Source: Methylophaga sp. | GTDB taxonomy: Bacteria; Pseudomonadota; Gammaproteobacteria; Nitrosococcales; Methylophagaceae | Assembly: GCA_002706095.1 (NCBI GenBank) | Contig: PAJP01000001.1 | Location: forward strand, 154,840-218,839 | DNA length: 64,000 bases | Reading direction: 5' to 3' | Shown: positions 54,494-64,000 of the stretch, one piece after another | Position numbering within the stretch: position 1 is the stretch's first letter | Layout of the letters: each line of letters starts with the position of its first letter | Position numbers and translations under genes: made by a program | Notes under the pieces: generated by a model | The model's input: only the letters and a program-made list of their open reading frames with translations | Databases searched by the model: none | What the model was told of the DNA's origin: nothing

Positions 54494-55324
54494 TCAATTG
54501 TCAGTAGTGCTCAGTGCCTTTTGCAAACGTTGTGTTATAGCGCCGTGAGACCATGTTTTGTTGGTTCCGCTCAGTGCAGTGACTGGCCATATGTTAATCA
54601 AACTGTTTGTGAGGAAGACTTCATCCGCTTGGTACAAATCATCCATGTTTAAGGTCGTTATTTCAGTGGGTATATTTAAAACTGAGGCAAGTTCTATTAC
54701 TCGCTGACGCATAATCCCTTCTATCCCGCTCTCATTCAGGTTCGGTGTCAATAAATGTTCATCTTTGACCAGAAACAGATTACTCATTGTCCCTTCAACA
54801 AGCCGGTCTTGGTAGTCTAACATCAAGCCTTCTGCAATCACGTCAGTAGACCATTCATTACGCGCTAGCACTTGTTCAAGGCGGTTCAAATGCTTTATGC
54901 CAGCCAATAGTGGATTCGAAGAAAGTCGTATTGAACAGAGTTGAACTGTGACGCCTTCGGAATAATGAGCGGGATAGTCTGGTAAAGGATGACTAGCAAT
55001 AATACGCTGGGGCAATGCATCCAGAGGCGGTTTATAGCCGCGCCCACCGCTACCACGAGTAATCATGATTTTTATCACAGCATCTTGTGCTGTCTGCGCA
55101 CAAAGTGTGACTAACTCATGCTGAAGTAACGCTAAATCAGTGAAGTCGATTTGTAAGCGACTGCACCCACGAAGTAAACGTTCAATATGGGCATCGAGGT
55201 ATTCTAGTTTTCCATGTCGAAAAGGGATAGTTTCAAACAGACCGTCGCCGTATTGAAGGCCACGGTCTGCTACTGAAAGCGTTGTTGCCGGTTGACCATT
55301 TATCAGAATCACCGGTTCACTCAA
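54494..55324 (-). CDS. pabC: Aminodeoxychorismate lyase
   Basis: 276 residues, fold type IV pyridoxal enzyme. Family features: NGQPATTLSVADRGLQYGDG from residue 9, ARNEWSTDVIAEGLMLD with the likely cofactor Lys earlier in GIKHLNRL, and EVFLTNSLINIWPV. It makes p-aminobenzoate for folate. Position between fabF and mltG is the conserved one. Confidence 0.94.
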   Translation of the reverse strand: MSEPVILINGQPATTLSVADRGLQYGDGLFETIPFRHGKLEYLDAHIERLLRGCSRLQIDFTDLALLQHELVTLCAQTAQDAVIKIMITRGSGGRGYKPPLDALPQRIIASHPLPDYPAHYSEGVTVQLCSIRLSSNPLLAGIKHLNRLEQVLARNEWSTDVIAEGLMLDYQDRLVEGTMSNLFLVKDEHLLTPNLNESGIEGIMRQRVIELASVLNIPTEITTLNMDDLYQADEVFLTNSLINIWPVTALSGTNKTWSHGAITQRLQKALSTTDN

Positions 55325-55325
55325 C

Positions 55326-56567
55326 TTAACTTAACTTTTTGAATATTACAGTACCGTTCGTACCGCCAAAACCAAATGAGTTAGACATGGCGACATCAAT
55401 TTTCATTTGTCGTGCAGTGTTAGGTACGTAATCGAGGTCACAACTTTCATCCTGATTATCAAGGTTAATTGTTGGTGGTGCAACTTGGTCACGTATTGCA
55501 AGTAAGCTAAATACCGCTTCTACGCCACCTGCAGCACCCAATAGGTGGCCAATCATCGATTTAGTTGAACTTATCGCTACGTTGTTTGCCGCATCACCTA
55601 ATGCTTTTTTGATGGCTTGTGTCTCAGCGGCATCACCTGCAGGAGTCGATGTGCCATGTGCATTGATATAATCGATTGCTTCAGGATTTAAACCTGCATC
55701 CTTGATCGCATTGACCATACAGCGTGCAGCGCCTTCTCCGCCTTCAGAAGGTGATGTCATATGATACGCGTCACTGCTCATGCCTGAACCAACAAGTTCA
55801 GCATAGATAGTGGCACCACGCTTCACTGCATGTTCATACTCTTCCAGGACAATGACACCCGCACCATCACCTAATACAAAACCATCACGGTCTTTATCCC
55901 ACGGACGACTAGCCGCTGCAGGATCATCATTTCGCGTTGACAATGCACGTGCTGCGGCGAAGCCACCAAGACCGGTTTTCGATGTGGCCATTTCTGCGCC
56001 ACCGGCAATCATGACATCCGCATCACCATATTGAATCATGCGTCCCGCAGCAGAGATACAGTGTGTACCCGTTGAGCAAGCTGTTACGATAGCCGTATTA
56101 GGCCCTTTCATTCCATACATGATGGATAAATTGCCTGATATCATATTAATGATATTACTCGGTACAAAGAAAGGTGAGATTTTACGAGGTCCACCATTCA
56201 AATAACTGTCGTAACCTGCTTCGATACCGGGTAAGCCGCCAATACCTGAACCAATAGCAACACCAATTCTTTCTGCATTTTCATCGGTAATAACCAGTCC
56301 AGCGTCTTCAATAGCTTCTTTGGCTGCTGCGATACCGTAATGAATGAAGGTATCCATTTTTTTGGCGTCTTTTTTAGGAATGACTGATGTGACGTCAAAA
56401 TTTTTCACGCTCGCACCAAAGCGAACAGTAAACTCTGAAACATCAAACAACGTCAGTGGTGCTACACCACTTTTTCCTGCAACAATATTTTCCCAGCTTT
56501 CTTTTACTGTCAGCCCGACTGGCGTGACAGCTCCAAGACCAGTAACGACAACGCGTCTTTTCGACAT
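55326..56567 (-). CDS. fabF: 3-oxoacyl-ACP synthase II
   Basis: 413 residues. Thiolase fold with the catalytic Cys in TACSTGTH (near residue 164), His in [11 protein letters not shown] (near 304) and His in IGHLLGAAG (near 341). Condenses malonyl-ACP with growing acyl-ACP, including the temperature-dependent step to cis-vaccenate. Follows acpP after 93 bases containing a hairpin. Confidence 0.97.
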   Translation of the reverse strand: MSKRRVVVTGLGAVTPVGLTVKESWENIVAGKSGVAPLTLFDVSEFTVRFGASVKNFDVTSVIPKKDAKKMDTFIHYGIAAAKEAIEDAGLVITDENAERIGVAIGSGIGGLPGIEAGYDSYLNGGPRKISPFFVPSNIINMISGNLSIMYGMKGPNTAIVTACSTGTHCISAAGRMIQYGDADVMIAGGAEMATSKTGLGGFAAARALSTRNDDPAAASRPWDKDRDGFVLGDGAGVIVLEEYEHAVKRGATIYAELVGSGMSSDAYHMTSPSEGGEGAARCMVNAIKDAGLNPEAIDYINAHGTSTPAGDAAETQAIKKALGDAANNVAISSTKSMIGHLLGAAGGVEAVFSLLAIRDQVAPPTINLDNQDESCDLDYVPNTARQMKIDVAMSNSFGFGGTNGTVIFKKLS

Positions 56568-56602
56568 CAGGTTTTCCCCTTAAACCTACAGGTATACATG
56601 AC

Positions 56603-56640
56603 ATAGCCGCCTAGCATGTTCTCACACACTAGACGGCTAT
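56603..56640 (-). terminator. Hairpin between acpP and fabF
   Basis: ATAGCCG-c-CTAG (56603-56614) pairs with CTAG-a-CGGCTAT (56629-56640) with one mismatch and a 14-base loop. There is no T-run on the minus strand, so it is more likely an mRNA processing or stability element or a partial attenuator than a full terminator. Confidence 0.5.
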
Positions 56641-56660
56641 CATAAGCGCTTTTAGTTATA

Positions 56661-56897
56661 TTAAGACTGATGTGCGTTAATATAAGAAACGGCTTCTTTA
56701 ACTGTAGTGATTTTCTCAGCTTCTTCGTCTGGGATTTCACATTCGAAAGCTTCTTCCAAAGCCATAACCAACTCTACTGTATCCAGAGAGTCTGCGCCCA
56801 GGTCGTCGATAAATGAAGCATCCGCAGTTACTTCATCAGCGTTGACACCTAATTGTTCAACAACAATTTCTTTTACGCGAGCTTCGATATCACTCAT
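56661..56897 (-). CDS. acpP: Acyl carrier protein
   Basis: 78 residues. The phosphopantetheine serine lies in [20 protein letters not shown] (from residue 33). Very acidic, normal length. AGGAAAT stands upstream of ATG. Flanked by hairpins on both sides, as expected for a gene needing far more product than its neighbours. Confidence 0.97.
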   Translation of the reverse strand: MSDIEARVKEIVVEQLGVNADEVTADASFIDDLGADSLDTVELVMALEEAFECEIPDEEAEKITTVKEAVSYINAHQS

Positions 56898-56935
56898 AAC
56901 TAATATTTCCTTTGGTGGTTAATACATCAAACAAT

Positions 56936-56961
56936 GTGCAGGCATTTTATAGTGCCTGCAC
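56936..56961 (-). terminator. Hairpin between fabG and acpP, partial terminator or attenuator
   Basis: Perfect nine-base stem GTGCAGGCA (56936-56944) with TGCCTGCAC (56953-56961), eight-base loop, then ATTGTTTGAT on the minus strand. It lies 78 bases after fabG and 39 before acpP. Confidence 0.65.
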
Positions 56962-57038
56962 CATTGAGACAAGCTAAATGGCATTCATATAACTTGACTC
57001 ATAATTAAATTACTTAATTAATAGTCAGTTACAGACTA

Positions 57039-57782
57039 TTAGCTCATATACATGCCGCCATTAACGTGCAATGTTTCTCCCGTCACATATCCAGCATGGG
57101 TACTGGCAAGATAACTCACCGCAGCGGCAATCTCCTCAGGTAAACCCAATCTCTTTAATGGGACTTGCTCAAGTAACGCAGTCTTGTGAGCTTCTGGCAA
57201 AGAACTTGTCATATCGGTATCGATAAAGCCAGGAGCAACAGTATTGACCGTAATGCCGCGGGCACCCACTTCGCGAGCTAGAGACTTGCTGAAGCCGATT
57301 ACACCAGCTTTTGCCGCTGCATAGTTAGTCTGTCCAGCATTGCCCATTGCACCCACTACAGACGTGATCGTAATAATTCTACCCCAGCGCGCTTTAGTCA
57401 TCGCTCTTAGGCAACGTTTACTAAGCTTATAAATCGGAGTGAGGTTTGTATTAATGATGTCATCCCACTCATCATCTTTCATACGCATTAATAAGTTGTC
57501 GCGTGTGATGCCAGCATTATTAACCAGAATTTCCGGCGCACCAAACTCAGACTCAATCGTCGAGACAACATTATCAATAGCATCAGCATCGGTGACATTA
57601 AGAACGATACCACGACCTTGAATGTTGGCTTCTTTTAGAAAGTCTGAAATAGTCGCGGCACCATTTTCAGATGTTGCTGTACCGATAACAGTTGCACCTT
57701 GCTCTCCCAAACTGATCGCAATCGCCTTACCAATGCCGCGTGTAGCTCCAGTGACCAGAGCAATTTTTCCATCTAAGCTCAT
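57039..57782 (-). CDS. fabG: 3-oxoacyl-ACP reductase
   Basis: 247 residues, short-chain dehydrogenase. NADPH site TGATRGIGKAI, NNAGITRDNLL, catalytic Ser in ITITSVVGAMGN and Tyr/Lys in NYAAAKAG. Reduces the keto group in each elongation round. Starts one base after fabD. Confidence 0.97.
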   Translation of the reverse strand: MSLDGKIALVTGATRGIGKAIAISLGEQGATVIGTATSENGAATISDFLKEANIQGRGIVLNVTDADAIDNVVSTIESEFGAPEILVNNAGITRDNLLMRMKDDEWDDIINTNLTPIYKLSKRCLRAMTKARWGRIITITSVVGAMGNAGQTNYAAAKAGVIGFSKSLAREVGARGITVNTVAPGFIDTDMTSSLPEAHKTALLEQVPLKRLGLPEEIAAAVSYLASTHAGYVTGETLHVNGGMYMS

Positions 57783-57783
57783 T

Positions 57784-58719
57784 TTATTCTCCTAATACTT
57801 GTTGTGCTTTCTCAAGCGTGGTCAAATCAAATAATGGCACTGCGTTAACTGATTTATCGATACGCTTTGTTAAGCCTGCTAAGACTTTTCCAGGACCACA
57901 CTCAACAAGTTGACTCACATTTTCTGCTGCAAACCACTGCACTGTTTCCACCCAACGGACAGGACTGTATAACTGCTGAGCTAAAAGCGATTTAACAGAC
58001 ACCACATCTTCTGCTGCAGTTACGCTGGCATTGTGGATAACAGGCGTTGTTGGCATATGGATTGAAATTTCATCAAGTTTTTGAGCTAATTGCTCAGCCG
58101 CCGGGCGCATTAATGCACAGTGTGATGGCACGCTTACAGGCAGTATTAAGGCGCGCTTTGCACCTTTCTCTGTTGCTATCTCAGTGGCTTTTTTTACCGC
58201 AGCTGTCGAACCAGCAATGACAACCTGACCAGGCGAGTTAAAATTGACAGCCTCAACAACACCGATAATGGATGCTTCGCTGCAGACATCACGTACGATA
58301 TCATCTGACAGACCAAGAATCGCAGCCATAGCACCTTCACCAGCAGGGACAGCTTGCTGCATATATTGACCACGTAATTCAACCAATTTGACAGCATCAC
58401 TAAAATCGATAGCTTCTGCAGCGACAAGTGCTGTATATTCACCAAGACTGTGACCAGCAAAATAATCTGGCTTGATAGCAGAAACTGATTGCCATACACG
58501 CCACATGGCAATACCTGCTGTTAACATGGCAGGTTGAGTACGGTCTGTCTGGTTTAACGATTCTTCAGGACCATTTGAAACTAAATCCCATAGATCATAA
58601 TTAAGTGCATCAGATGCTTGCTGGAATGTTTCTTTAACGATGTCATGTTCAGTAGCTATCTCAGATAACATACCGATTGATTGAGATCCCTGACCGGGAA
58701 AAACAAAAGCTGATTTCAT
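57784..58719 (-). CDS. fabD: Malonyl-CoA:ACP transacylase
   Basis: 311 residues. FPGQGSQSIGM at the start, catalytic Ser in GHSLGEYTAL (near residue 92), and His in VPSHCALM (near 200). Loads malonate onto ACP. 16 bases after fabH. Confidence 0.97.
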   Translation of the reverse strand: MKSAFVFPGQGSQSIGMLSEIATEHDIVKETFQQASDALNYDLWDLVSNGPEESLNQTDRTQPAMLTAGIAMWRVWQSVSAIKPDYFAGHSLGEYTALVAAEAIDFSDAVKLVELRGQYMQQAVPAGEGAMAAILGLSDDIVRDVCSEASIIGVVEAVNFNSPGQVVIAGSTAAVKKATEIATEKGAKRALILPVSVPSHCALMRPAAEQLAQKLDEISIHMPTTPVIHNASVTAAEDVVSVKSLLAQQLYSPVRWVETVQWFAAENVSQLVECGPGKVLAGLTKRIDKSVNAVPLFDLTTLEKAQQVLGE

Positions 58720-58735
58720 TCATTACCCCTGAATA

Positions 58736-59695
58736 TCAGTACTGAATAAGGGCTGAACCCCATGTGAATCCGCCACCAAAGGCTTCAAACAATAAAGTCT
58801 CACCACGTTTTATGCGACCATCACGCACCGCTACATCAAGCGCCAACGGTATTGATGCCGCTGAAGTATTACCATGTTTATCTACAGTAACCACAACGTG
58901 ATCCATAGACATCTGTAGCTTTCGTGCTGTAGCCGCGATAATTCGAATATTAGCTTGATGGGGAATTAACCAATCGATATCGCTTTTATCAAGCTGATTA
59001 GCCTCAAGCGTTTCATCAACAATACTACTGAGCGTTTTGACGGCAACCTTGAATACTTCATTACCCTGCATATCGATATATGGAGATTCATCAGTCACTA
59101 CTGAACCGGGACCCGTTGGGACTTGTAACAAACGATTGAAACTGCCATCTGAATGGATATGTGTTGAAATAATACCAGGCTGTTCTGAGGCTTGAAGCAC
59201 TACCGCTCCTGCCCCATCACCAAACAGCACACATGTATTTCTGTCAGTCCAATCGATGATGCGTGAAATAGTTTCAGCACCAACAACAAGCACATTCTTA
59301 ACACCGCCAGATTTGATGAATTTATCGGCCACAGTCAGCGCATAAACAAAACCGGTACATACAGCTTGAATATCAAAGGCAGGACAGCCAGCGATGTTAA
59401 GTTTGGCTTGTAATAATGAGGCAGTACTTGGAAATATTTGTGTCGGTGTCGTCGTCGCCACAATGATCAGATCAATGTCATCATTGTTGATTCCAGCCGC
59501 TTCAATTGCTTTTAAAGACGCTTGATAAGCTAGGTCTGTGGTTGTTTCATTCTCTGCAGCAATGTGACGTTCTTTGATTCCCGTCCGTTCTTTAATCCAT
59601 TGATCACTGGTTTCTACCATTGACTCAAGATCATGATTGCTGAGTACTTTTTCTGGCAGATAGCTGCCTGTACCCGCTATACGAGAATACATCAC
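58736..59695 (-). CDS. fabH: 3-oxoacyl-ACP synthase III
   Basis: 319 residues. Catalytic Cys in [11 protein letters not shown] (near residue 114), His in [10 protein letters not shown] (near 246) and Asn in [10 protein letters not shown] (near 276). Starts fatty acid synthesis from acetyl-CoA. Overlaps plsX by four bases. Confidence 0.97.
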   Translation of the reverse strand: MMYSRIAGTGSYLPEKVLSNHDLESMVETSDQWIKERTGIKERHIAAENETTTDLAYQASLKAIEAAGINNDDIDLIIVATTTPTQIFPSTASLLQAKLNIAGCPAFDIQAVCTGFVYALTVADKFIKSGGVKNVLVVGAETISRIIDWTDRNTCVLFGDGAGAVVLQASEQPGIISTHIHSDGSFNRLLQVPTGPGSVVTDESPYIDMQGNEVFKVAVKTLSSIVDETLEANQLDKSDIDWLIPHQANIRIIAATARKLQMSMDHVVVTVDKHGNTSAASIPLALDVAVRDGRIKRGETLLFEAFGGGFTWGSALIQY

Positions 59696-60711
59696 AATAC
59701 TTGTCCTTCCAGTAACACTTCCAAGTGTTTTGTTATATTTTTAGGTACGTCCTGGGCGGCTTCTACAATGGCAATGTTAATGGCATTTGCGAACGCAAAC
59801 TCATCTGCGCTACCATGACTTTTAATCACGATACCTTGTAAGCCAATTAAATTCGCACCGTTGTATGCACGCGGATCTAACTCGTTACGGAAATGTTTTA
59901 ATACTGGCGAGGCAATTAATCCGGCCAATTTCGTCAACCAGTTTCGGGTAAATGATTGTCGCAAGTAATGACGAATCATATGAACAACGCCTTCACTCGT
60001 TTTCAACGCCACATTGCCGACAAAACCGTCACAAACAAGCACATCTGCTTCACCATGGTATAAACCATCACCTTCAACGTAACCGATGTAGTTCAGGTCT
60101 GTTTGCTCTAGCAGCCGAGAGGCTTCTTTTACCCGTTCATTACCTTTGATTTCTTCTGAACCGATATTAAGTAAGCCAACCTTTGGTTTTTCTTTACCAT
60201 CAACCAATTCAGCAAGAACAGAGCCCATTAAAGCAAACTGAACCAGGTGTGCAGCACTTGAATCAACATTAGCCCCTAGATCCAGAACATAGGTATGCCC
60301 TTTCATCGTTGGCAAAGCTGAAACAATAGCGGGTCTTTCGATACCTGGTAATGTTTTTAAAACAAATCTGGCTGTAGCCATCAAGGCACCAGTATTACCG
60401 GCACTGACACAAGCAGCGGCTTGACCTTCTTTGACTAAGTTAATAGCCACTCGCATTGAGGAATCTTTCTTTCCGCGCAGTGCTTGGGAGGGTAATTCAT
60501 CCATCTCTACCTGCTGAGAAGCATGATGGACAATTAATCTTGGTTCGTTATCAGCACCATTCTTTTGAAGGTTTGAATGAATAGTTTCTTCATCACCAAC
60601 AAGAATTAATGTGACATCTGGATGTTTTTTTAATGCTGATATGGCAGCGGGGATCACGACTTGAGGTCCGTGATCCCCGCCCATTGCATCAATTGATATC
60701 GTCAGGCTCAA
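59692..60711 (-). CDS. plsX: Phosphate acyltransferase PlsX
   Basis: 339 residues. [17 protein letters not shown] start, [11 protein letters not shown] and [20 protein letters not shown] (from residue 216) are family hallmarks. Makes acyl-phosphate from acyl-ACP for phospholipid synthesis. Thirteen bases after rpmF, the conserved order. Confidence 0.97.
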   Translation of the reverse strand: MSLTISIDAMGGDHGPQVVIPAAISALKKHPDVTLILVGDEETIHSNLQKNGADNEPRLIVHHASQQVEMDELPSQALRGKKDSSMRVAINLVKEGQAAACVSAGNTGALMATARFVLKTLPGIERPAIVSALPTMKGHTYVLDLGANVDSSAAHLVQFALMGSVLAELVDGKEKPKVGLLNIGSEEIKGNERVKEASRLLEQTDLNYIGYVEGDGLYHGEADVLVCDGFVGNVALKTSEGVVHMIRHYLRQSFTRNWLTKLAGLIASPVLKHFRNELDPRAYNGANLIGLQGIVIKSHGSADEFAFANAINIAIVEAAQDVPKNITKHLEVLLEGQVL

Positions 60712-60724
60712 TTGTGTTTATGCC

Positions 60725-60904
60725 TTATTCGCTTTTATCCGCAACGACTTTACGACCACGGTAGTAGCCATCAGCTGATACGTGATGACGACGGTGTAAC
60801 TCACCTGATGTAGAATCAACAGATAATGTTGTTTCTGTTAACGCATCATGTGAACGACGCATTCCACGACGTGATGCACTTTTTTTGTTTTGTTGAACAG
60901 CCAT
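60725..60904 (-). CDS. rpmF: Ribosomal protein bL32
   Basis: 59 residues, short enough to be missed by length cut-offs. [20 protein letters not shown] at the start, then [20 protein letters not shown], then YYRGRKVV. No zinc-binding cysteines, so this is the zinc-free form. AGGAG lies seven bases before the ATG at 60904. Located between yceD and plsX as in most gammaproteobacteria. Confidence 0.96.
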   Translation of the reverse strand: MAVQQNKKSASRRGMRRSHDALTETTLSVDSTSGELHRRHHVSADGYYRGRKVVADKSE

Positions 60905-60938
60905 GACTAAAACTCCTAAGCCTTTTAAAAATTCAAAA

Positions 60939-61463
60939 TTATTTTTTTGATTTCAATGCAGATAACACTGCAAACGGAGATGCCTGTTTTTCAGGTGTCT
61001 CCTCTATCTCTTCATCCCCAGATTGCCAGACTTCTTTCGGCAGACAATCAAAATCATGTTTAGGCACCAGGGGAAGTGCCAAGATTAATTCATCTTCAAC
61101 CACGTCAGCAGGGTTCACAAACTCTGTTTCGTCAATTATCCAAGGCTCATACTGCTCTGATAATCGGCTAACAAGACGTTCATGCTTTACCAAACCTAAC
61201 AGCGTATTGACTTCTACAGGGTAGAGTAACTCTTCCATACACCGCTCACAGGTGAGTGATAGTGTCGTCACAAAGTTACCTTGCATGTAGGGTGTGCCGG
61301 TTTGGTCAATATCAAATCGCATTTTGATTTTGACTGTACCTGAGTCACTAAATAAAGATGGCTTCAAACGTGACAGTTCTGTCAGTTCAATTTCACCTTC
61401 AAGTTCCCGTCCATTATGAGCAAATCGAAACGGATCAATTTCTTTTGGTAATTGCTGGCGCAT
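60939..61463 (-). CDS. yceD: YceD/DUF177 protein (23S rRNA accumulation)
   Basis: 174 residues from the ATG at 61463 ([15 protein letters not shown]); the frame stays open for 13 more codons that do not fit the family. The core TCERCMEEL with C-x2-C and the acidic stretch [19 protein letters not shown] are typical. YceD is needed for normal 23S rRNA levels and is co-transcribed with rpmF, 34 bases downstream. Confidence 0.94.
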   Translation of the reverse strand: MRQQLPKEIDPFRFAHNGRELEGEIELTELSRLKPSLFSDSGTVKIKMRFDIDQTGTPYMQGNFVTTLSLTCERCMEELLYPVEVNTLLGLVKHERLVSRLSEQYEPWIIDETEFVNPADVVEDELILALPLVPKHDFDCLPKEVWQSGDEEIEETPEKQASPFAVLSALKSKK

Positions 61464-61530
61464 AATCGACGGGATTATATAAGAAATATCGAAAAACAGC
61501 AAAGTGGATGCATTGTTGGCCTAATCATAT

Positions 61531-63036
61531 TCAATTATTGTGTAACTCAATCACAGCATTACTTTTGTCAGAGTTTTGTTTGTTTAGATCGTTTCTCATG
61601 GCATCGATGTAATATAAGTAGTTCGCATCAATATCCCCTGTAATGTATTCACCATCAAAACATGATGTATCAAAACGCTCTACGTCCGACTTTTTATTGA
61701 TCGCCGCTACCAAGTCATGAAGATCTTGATAGATGAGCCAGTCGACACCTAATTGTTTTGATATTTCTTCAACATTTCTATCATGAGCCACAAATTCATT
61801 TGCTGATGGCATATCAATACCGTAAACGTTCGGGAAACGAACAGGTGGCGCGGCAGAAGCTAAATACACTTTATTAGCGCCTGCATCTCTTGCCATCTGA
61901 ACAATTTGCTGTGATGTCGTACCACGAACGATAGAGTCATCTACTAAGAGAACATTTTTGCCCCTGAACTCTAAATCAATAGCATTTAATTTTTGACGAA
62001 CTGACTTCTTACGCATGGTTTGGCCAGGCATAATAAATGTGCGACCGATATAGCGATTTTTAATAAAGCCCTCTCGATACACGACGCCCAAATCATAAGA
62101 AAGCTGTAAAGCGGCACTTCGACTGGTATCAGGTATCGGAATAACGACATCAATATCGTGTTCAGGAAATTCACGTTTAATTTTTTGCGCGAGTTTTGTA
62201 CCCATGCGCATGCGACTTTTATGCACAGAAATGCCATCCATCATCGAGTCAGGACGAGCAAAATAAACGTACTCAAAAATACAAGGTGATTTCACTGGAT
62301 TTTCAGCACATTGCTGAGAATAGAAGTTACCTTTTGTATCAATAAAGACACATTCACCCGGTTCAATATCACGGACTAATTCATAGTCGAGAATATCAAC
62401 GGCAACACTTTCTGAGGCAACAACATACTCTGTACCCTGCTCTGTTTCGCGTTTACCGATGACCGCTGGTCGAATGCCATATGGGTCACGAAATGCCATG
62501 ACGCCAACCCCTGAGATCATGGCAACAGCAGCATAAGCGCCTCTGCAACGACGATGAACCTGTGCGACCGCATTAAAAATATCTTGCGGTTGAGGTGTTA
62601 ATTTTGAGCTGTTTTGTAACTCATGAGCTAATACATTGAGCAAAACTTCTGAATCAGAATCCGTATTCAAATGTCGACGATCTGTCTGAAATAATTCATC
62701 TTTCAGAACTTTTGTATTGGTAAGGTTACCGTTATGGGCAAGGGCAATACCAAATGGAGAGTTGACATAAAACGGCTGCGATTCAGCTGATGTCGAACAG
62801 CCAGCTGTAGGATAGCGGATATGACCAATACCCATCTTTCCTTTTAGGCGAATCATATGGCGTGTATGAAAGACATCCTTGACGAGACCATTATCCTTAC
62901 GAAGAAAAAACTTGCCATCATCGTCACAAGTCATTATTCCAGCAGCATCTTGTCCACGATGCTGTAATACGGTCAATCCATCATATAAGGCCTGGTTAAC
63001 CTCAGAATGACCAACAATACCAATAATTCCGCACAT
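61531..63036 (-). CDS. purF: Amidophosphoribosyltransferase
   Basis: 501 residues from the ATG at 63036; after removal of Met, Cys2 of [10 protein letters not shown] is the glutaminase nucleophile. The phosphoribosyl-binding loop is [14 protein letters not shown], and [15 protein letters not shown] marks the hinge. First step of purine synthesis. 19 bases after cvpA; the frame open upstream overlaps cvpA and is not used. Confidence 0.96.
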   Translation of the reverse strand: MCGIIGIVGHSEVNQALYDGLTVLQHRGQDAAGIMTCDDDGKFFLRKDNGLVKDVFHTRHMIRLKGKMGIGHIRYPTAGCSTSAESQPFYVNSPFGIALAHNGNLTNTKVLKDELFQTDRRHLNTDSDSEVLLNVLAHELQNSSKLTPQPQDIFNAVAQVHRRCRGAYAAVAMISGVGVMAFRDPYGIRPAVIGKRETEQGTEYVVASESVAVDILDYELVRDIEPGECVFIDTKGNFYSQQCAENPVKSPCIFEYVYFARPDSMMDGISVHKSRMRMGTKLAQKIKREFPEHDIDVVIPIPDTSRSAALQLSYDLGVVYREGFIKNRYIGRTFIMPGQTMRKKSVRQKLNAIDLEFRGKNVLLVDDSIVRGTTSQQIVQMARDAGANKVYLASAAPPVRFPNVYGIDMPSANEFVAHDRNVEEISKQLGVDWLIYQDLHDLVAAINKKSDVERFDTSCFDGEYITGDIDANYLYYIDAMRNDLNKQNSDKSNAVIELHNN

Positions 63037-63055
63037 AATTTGCCCTGTCAGGAAG

Positions 63056-63547
63056 TTAATTGTAGTTGATATGCTGGGCGATATCTGCTGGTAACAGATC
63101 ACGTACCCACACTGCTAACTTGATAAAATGTTCTAATAATATCGAGTTTTGCCACCAAGAATCTGCCGGCATAGGGGTTGCGCCAGCAGCTAAAACCAAA
63201 ATAGTCACTAACGCCACACCACGTATTAGTCCAAAAATGATACCGAGGGCGCGGTCTGTCCCCGTTAGTCCAGTTTTTTCGACAACTTGTGATATTAGAT
63301 GGTTAACCATCGCACCGAGTATGAGCGTCACAGCAAATAAAACGAAAAAAGCAAGAAACAATCTTATTGAAGGCGTTGATATATATTCAGCTAACAATGT
63401 TGAGAGGTTTGAGTAAAAAAGTATGGCTACCCAAAAAGCTAGAATCCAGCTAGCCAATGAGAGTACTTCTTTCATGAAGCCTCGGACAATACTGATAGCG
63501 GCTGACATAAAAATCAGACCAATTATCAGATAGTCAACCCAAACCAT
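63056..63547 (-). CDS. cvpA: CvpA family membrane protein
   Basis: 163 residues with four hydrophobic segments ([20 protein letters not shown] from residue 5, [47 protein letters not shown]). The family is linked to colicin V production and envelope stress. Co-transcribed with purF, the widespread order. Confidence 0.94.
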   Translation of the reverse strand: MVWVDYLIIGLIFMSAAISIVRGFMKEVLSLASWILAFWVAILFYSNLSTLLAEYISTPSIRLFLAFFVLFAVTLILGAMVNHLISQVVEKTGLTGTDRALGIIFGLIRGVALVTILVLAAGATPMPADSWWQNSILLEHFIKLAVWVRDLLPADIAQHINYN

Positions 63548-63661
63548 AGTTACCCCGCAATCAGCTGCGATCTAAACGAGAAATTTTAACAGATTAACTA
63601 TCAACAACCCAGAAGTTTTACAGTTATATTTCATGGTTGGATAGTTCGCTGAAAACACTTG

Positions 63662-64000
63662 TTAATATTGCAAAATCTGCGTAGATAACTTCAACTTTTT
63701 GTTCAATATTTTAGCCGTTTCTTCTAATTTATCGCGGTCTGAAACAGGTTGTAACCGAACACGATAGATAGGTTTATCGTCTGTTTTGAGTATTTCAATC
63801 AAAGGATTGTAGCCCATAGACTCAAGTTCTTTTGATAAAGCGTCAGCATTATCACGAACACCGAAACTGGCGAGCTGTAACACCCATAACGTTTCGTTGT
63901 TTTTAACTTCTGGAGCTGGAGCTGGAGCTGGAGCTGGAGCTGGAGCTGGAGCTGGAGCTGGAGCTGGAGCTGGAGCTGGAGCTGGAGCTGGAGCTGGAGC
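63662..64000 (-). CDS. SPOR-domain protein (DedD-like), 5' end outside window
   Basis: 113 codons are visible, the first of them at the window edge. The C-terminal SPOR domain runs from TLWVLQLASFGV to the end, with YRVRLQPVSDRDKLEE; SPOR domains bind denuded septal peptidoglycan. It is preceded by EVKNNE and a pure Pro-Ala linker coded by 15 exact TGGAGC units (63911-64000) that continues past the edge. A membrane helix should lie upstream. Its place before cvpA and purF is that of dedD. The GTG at 63881-63883 is not a likely start because it cuts the SPOR motif. Confidence 0.88.
   Translation of the reverse strand, partial: APAPAPAPAPAPAPAPAPAPAPAPAPAPAPEVKNNETLWVLQLASFGVRDNADALSKELESMGYNPLIEILKTDDKPIYRVRLQPVSDRDKLEETAKILNKKLKLSTQILQY
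63911..64000. repeat. Pure hexanucleotide tandem repeat, (TGGAGC)15
   Basis: Fifteen perfect copies to the window edge, so the full length is unknown. Read on the minus strand it codes Ala-Pro. Every unit uses the same codons, which points to recent expansion by slippage. Confidence 0.97.

Noticed and set aside
63911..64000. CRISPR or regulatory repeat array
   Set aside because: Units are six bases with no spacers and stay in frame as Ala-Pro codons of the SPOR protein.

Overview
The window reads as ordinary chromosome of a moderately AT-rich gammaproteobacterium. The block yceD-rpmF-plsX-fabH-fabD-fabG-acpP-fabF-pabC-mltG-tmk-holB-pilZ-tatD and the pair cvpA-purF next to a DedD-like SPOR gene have the gene order known from Pseudomonas and related gammaproteobacteria. 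A marine methylotroph such as Methylophaga would fit, but that is inference from general composition and gene content. I saw no rRNA, tRNA, CRISPR array, prophage or intact insertion sequence.

Layout. 1-4115: three signalling genes (a hybrid histidine kinase cut by the window edge, then a convergent hybrid kinase and LuxR-type regulator pair). 4190-7796: a very long asparagine-rich, beta-helix-like surface protein with a PEP-CTERM-type tail, whose leader carries a convincing class I cyclic di-GMP (GEMM) riboswitch. 7874-11931: EF-hand protein, cysteine desulfurase, a small secreted protein, and an AraC regulator with a degenerate GGDEF protein. 12233-20734: a textbook Pho box followed by TonB-dependent receptor, beta-propeller phytase, exbB, exbD, tonB and phoX, which together make an organic phosphate (probably phytate) acquisition operon. 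20845-22050: a frameshifted ppk2 and a decayed copy of the end of phoX. 22232-25651: alcohol dehydrogenase, AraC regulator, MFS transporter. 25811-32542: MocR-type regulator, CcoG-like ferredoxin protein, siroheme nitrite/sulfite reductase, DUF934 protein, orphan CcoN and CcoQ-like protein, matching the Pseudomonas aeruginosa PA4129-PA4134 region linked to cyanide tolerance. 32723-35682: DUF1840 protein and a CBS-GAF-GGDEF-EAL protein with a small partner. 36085-41270: trkA and trkH, divergent from a shortened KdpD-like kinase and KdpE-like regulator. 41351-46589: DacB, EttA, two unknown proteins, CbiX, Tsx-like porin. 46603-50093: a CHASE hybrid kinase, a free HPt protein and a REC-GGDEF diguanylate cyclase, which look like one phosphorelay ending in cyclic di-GMP. 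50090-64000: GDSL esterase, tatD and the fatty-acid and housekeeping cluster, ending in a SPOR protein whose linker is coded by a pure hexanucleotide repeat running off the window.

Two themes tie the accessory genes together. One is phosphate: Pho box, phytase, PhoX, PPK2 and the phoX relic. The other is cyclic di-GMP: the riboswitch on the surface protein, three GGDEF proteins (one probably without catalysis), one GGDEF-EAL hybrid among them, and the phosphorelay. The possible second Pho box in front of the degenerate GGDEF gene could link the two.
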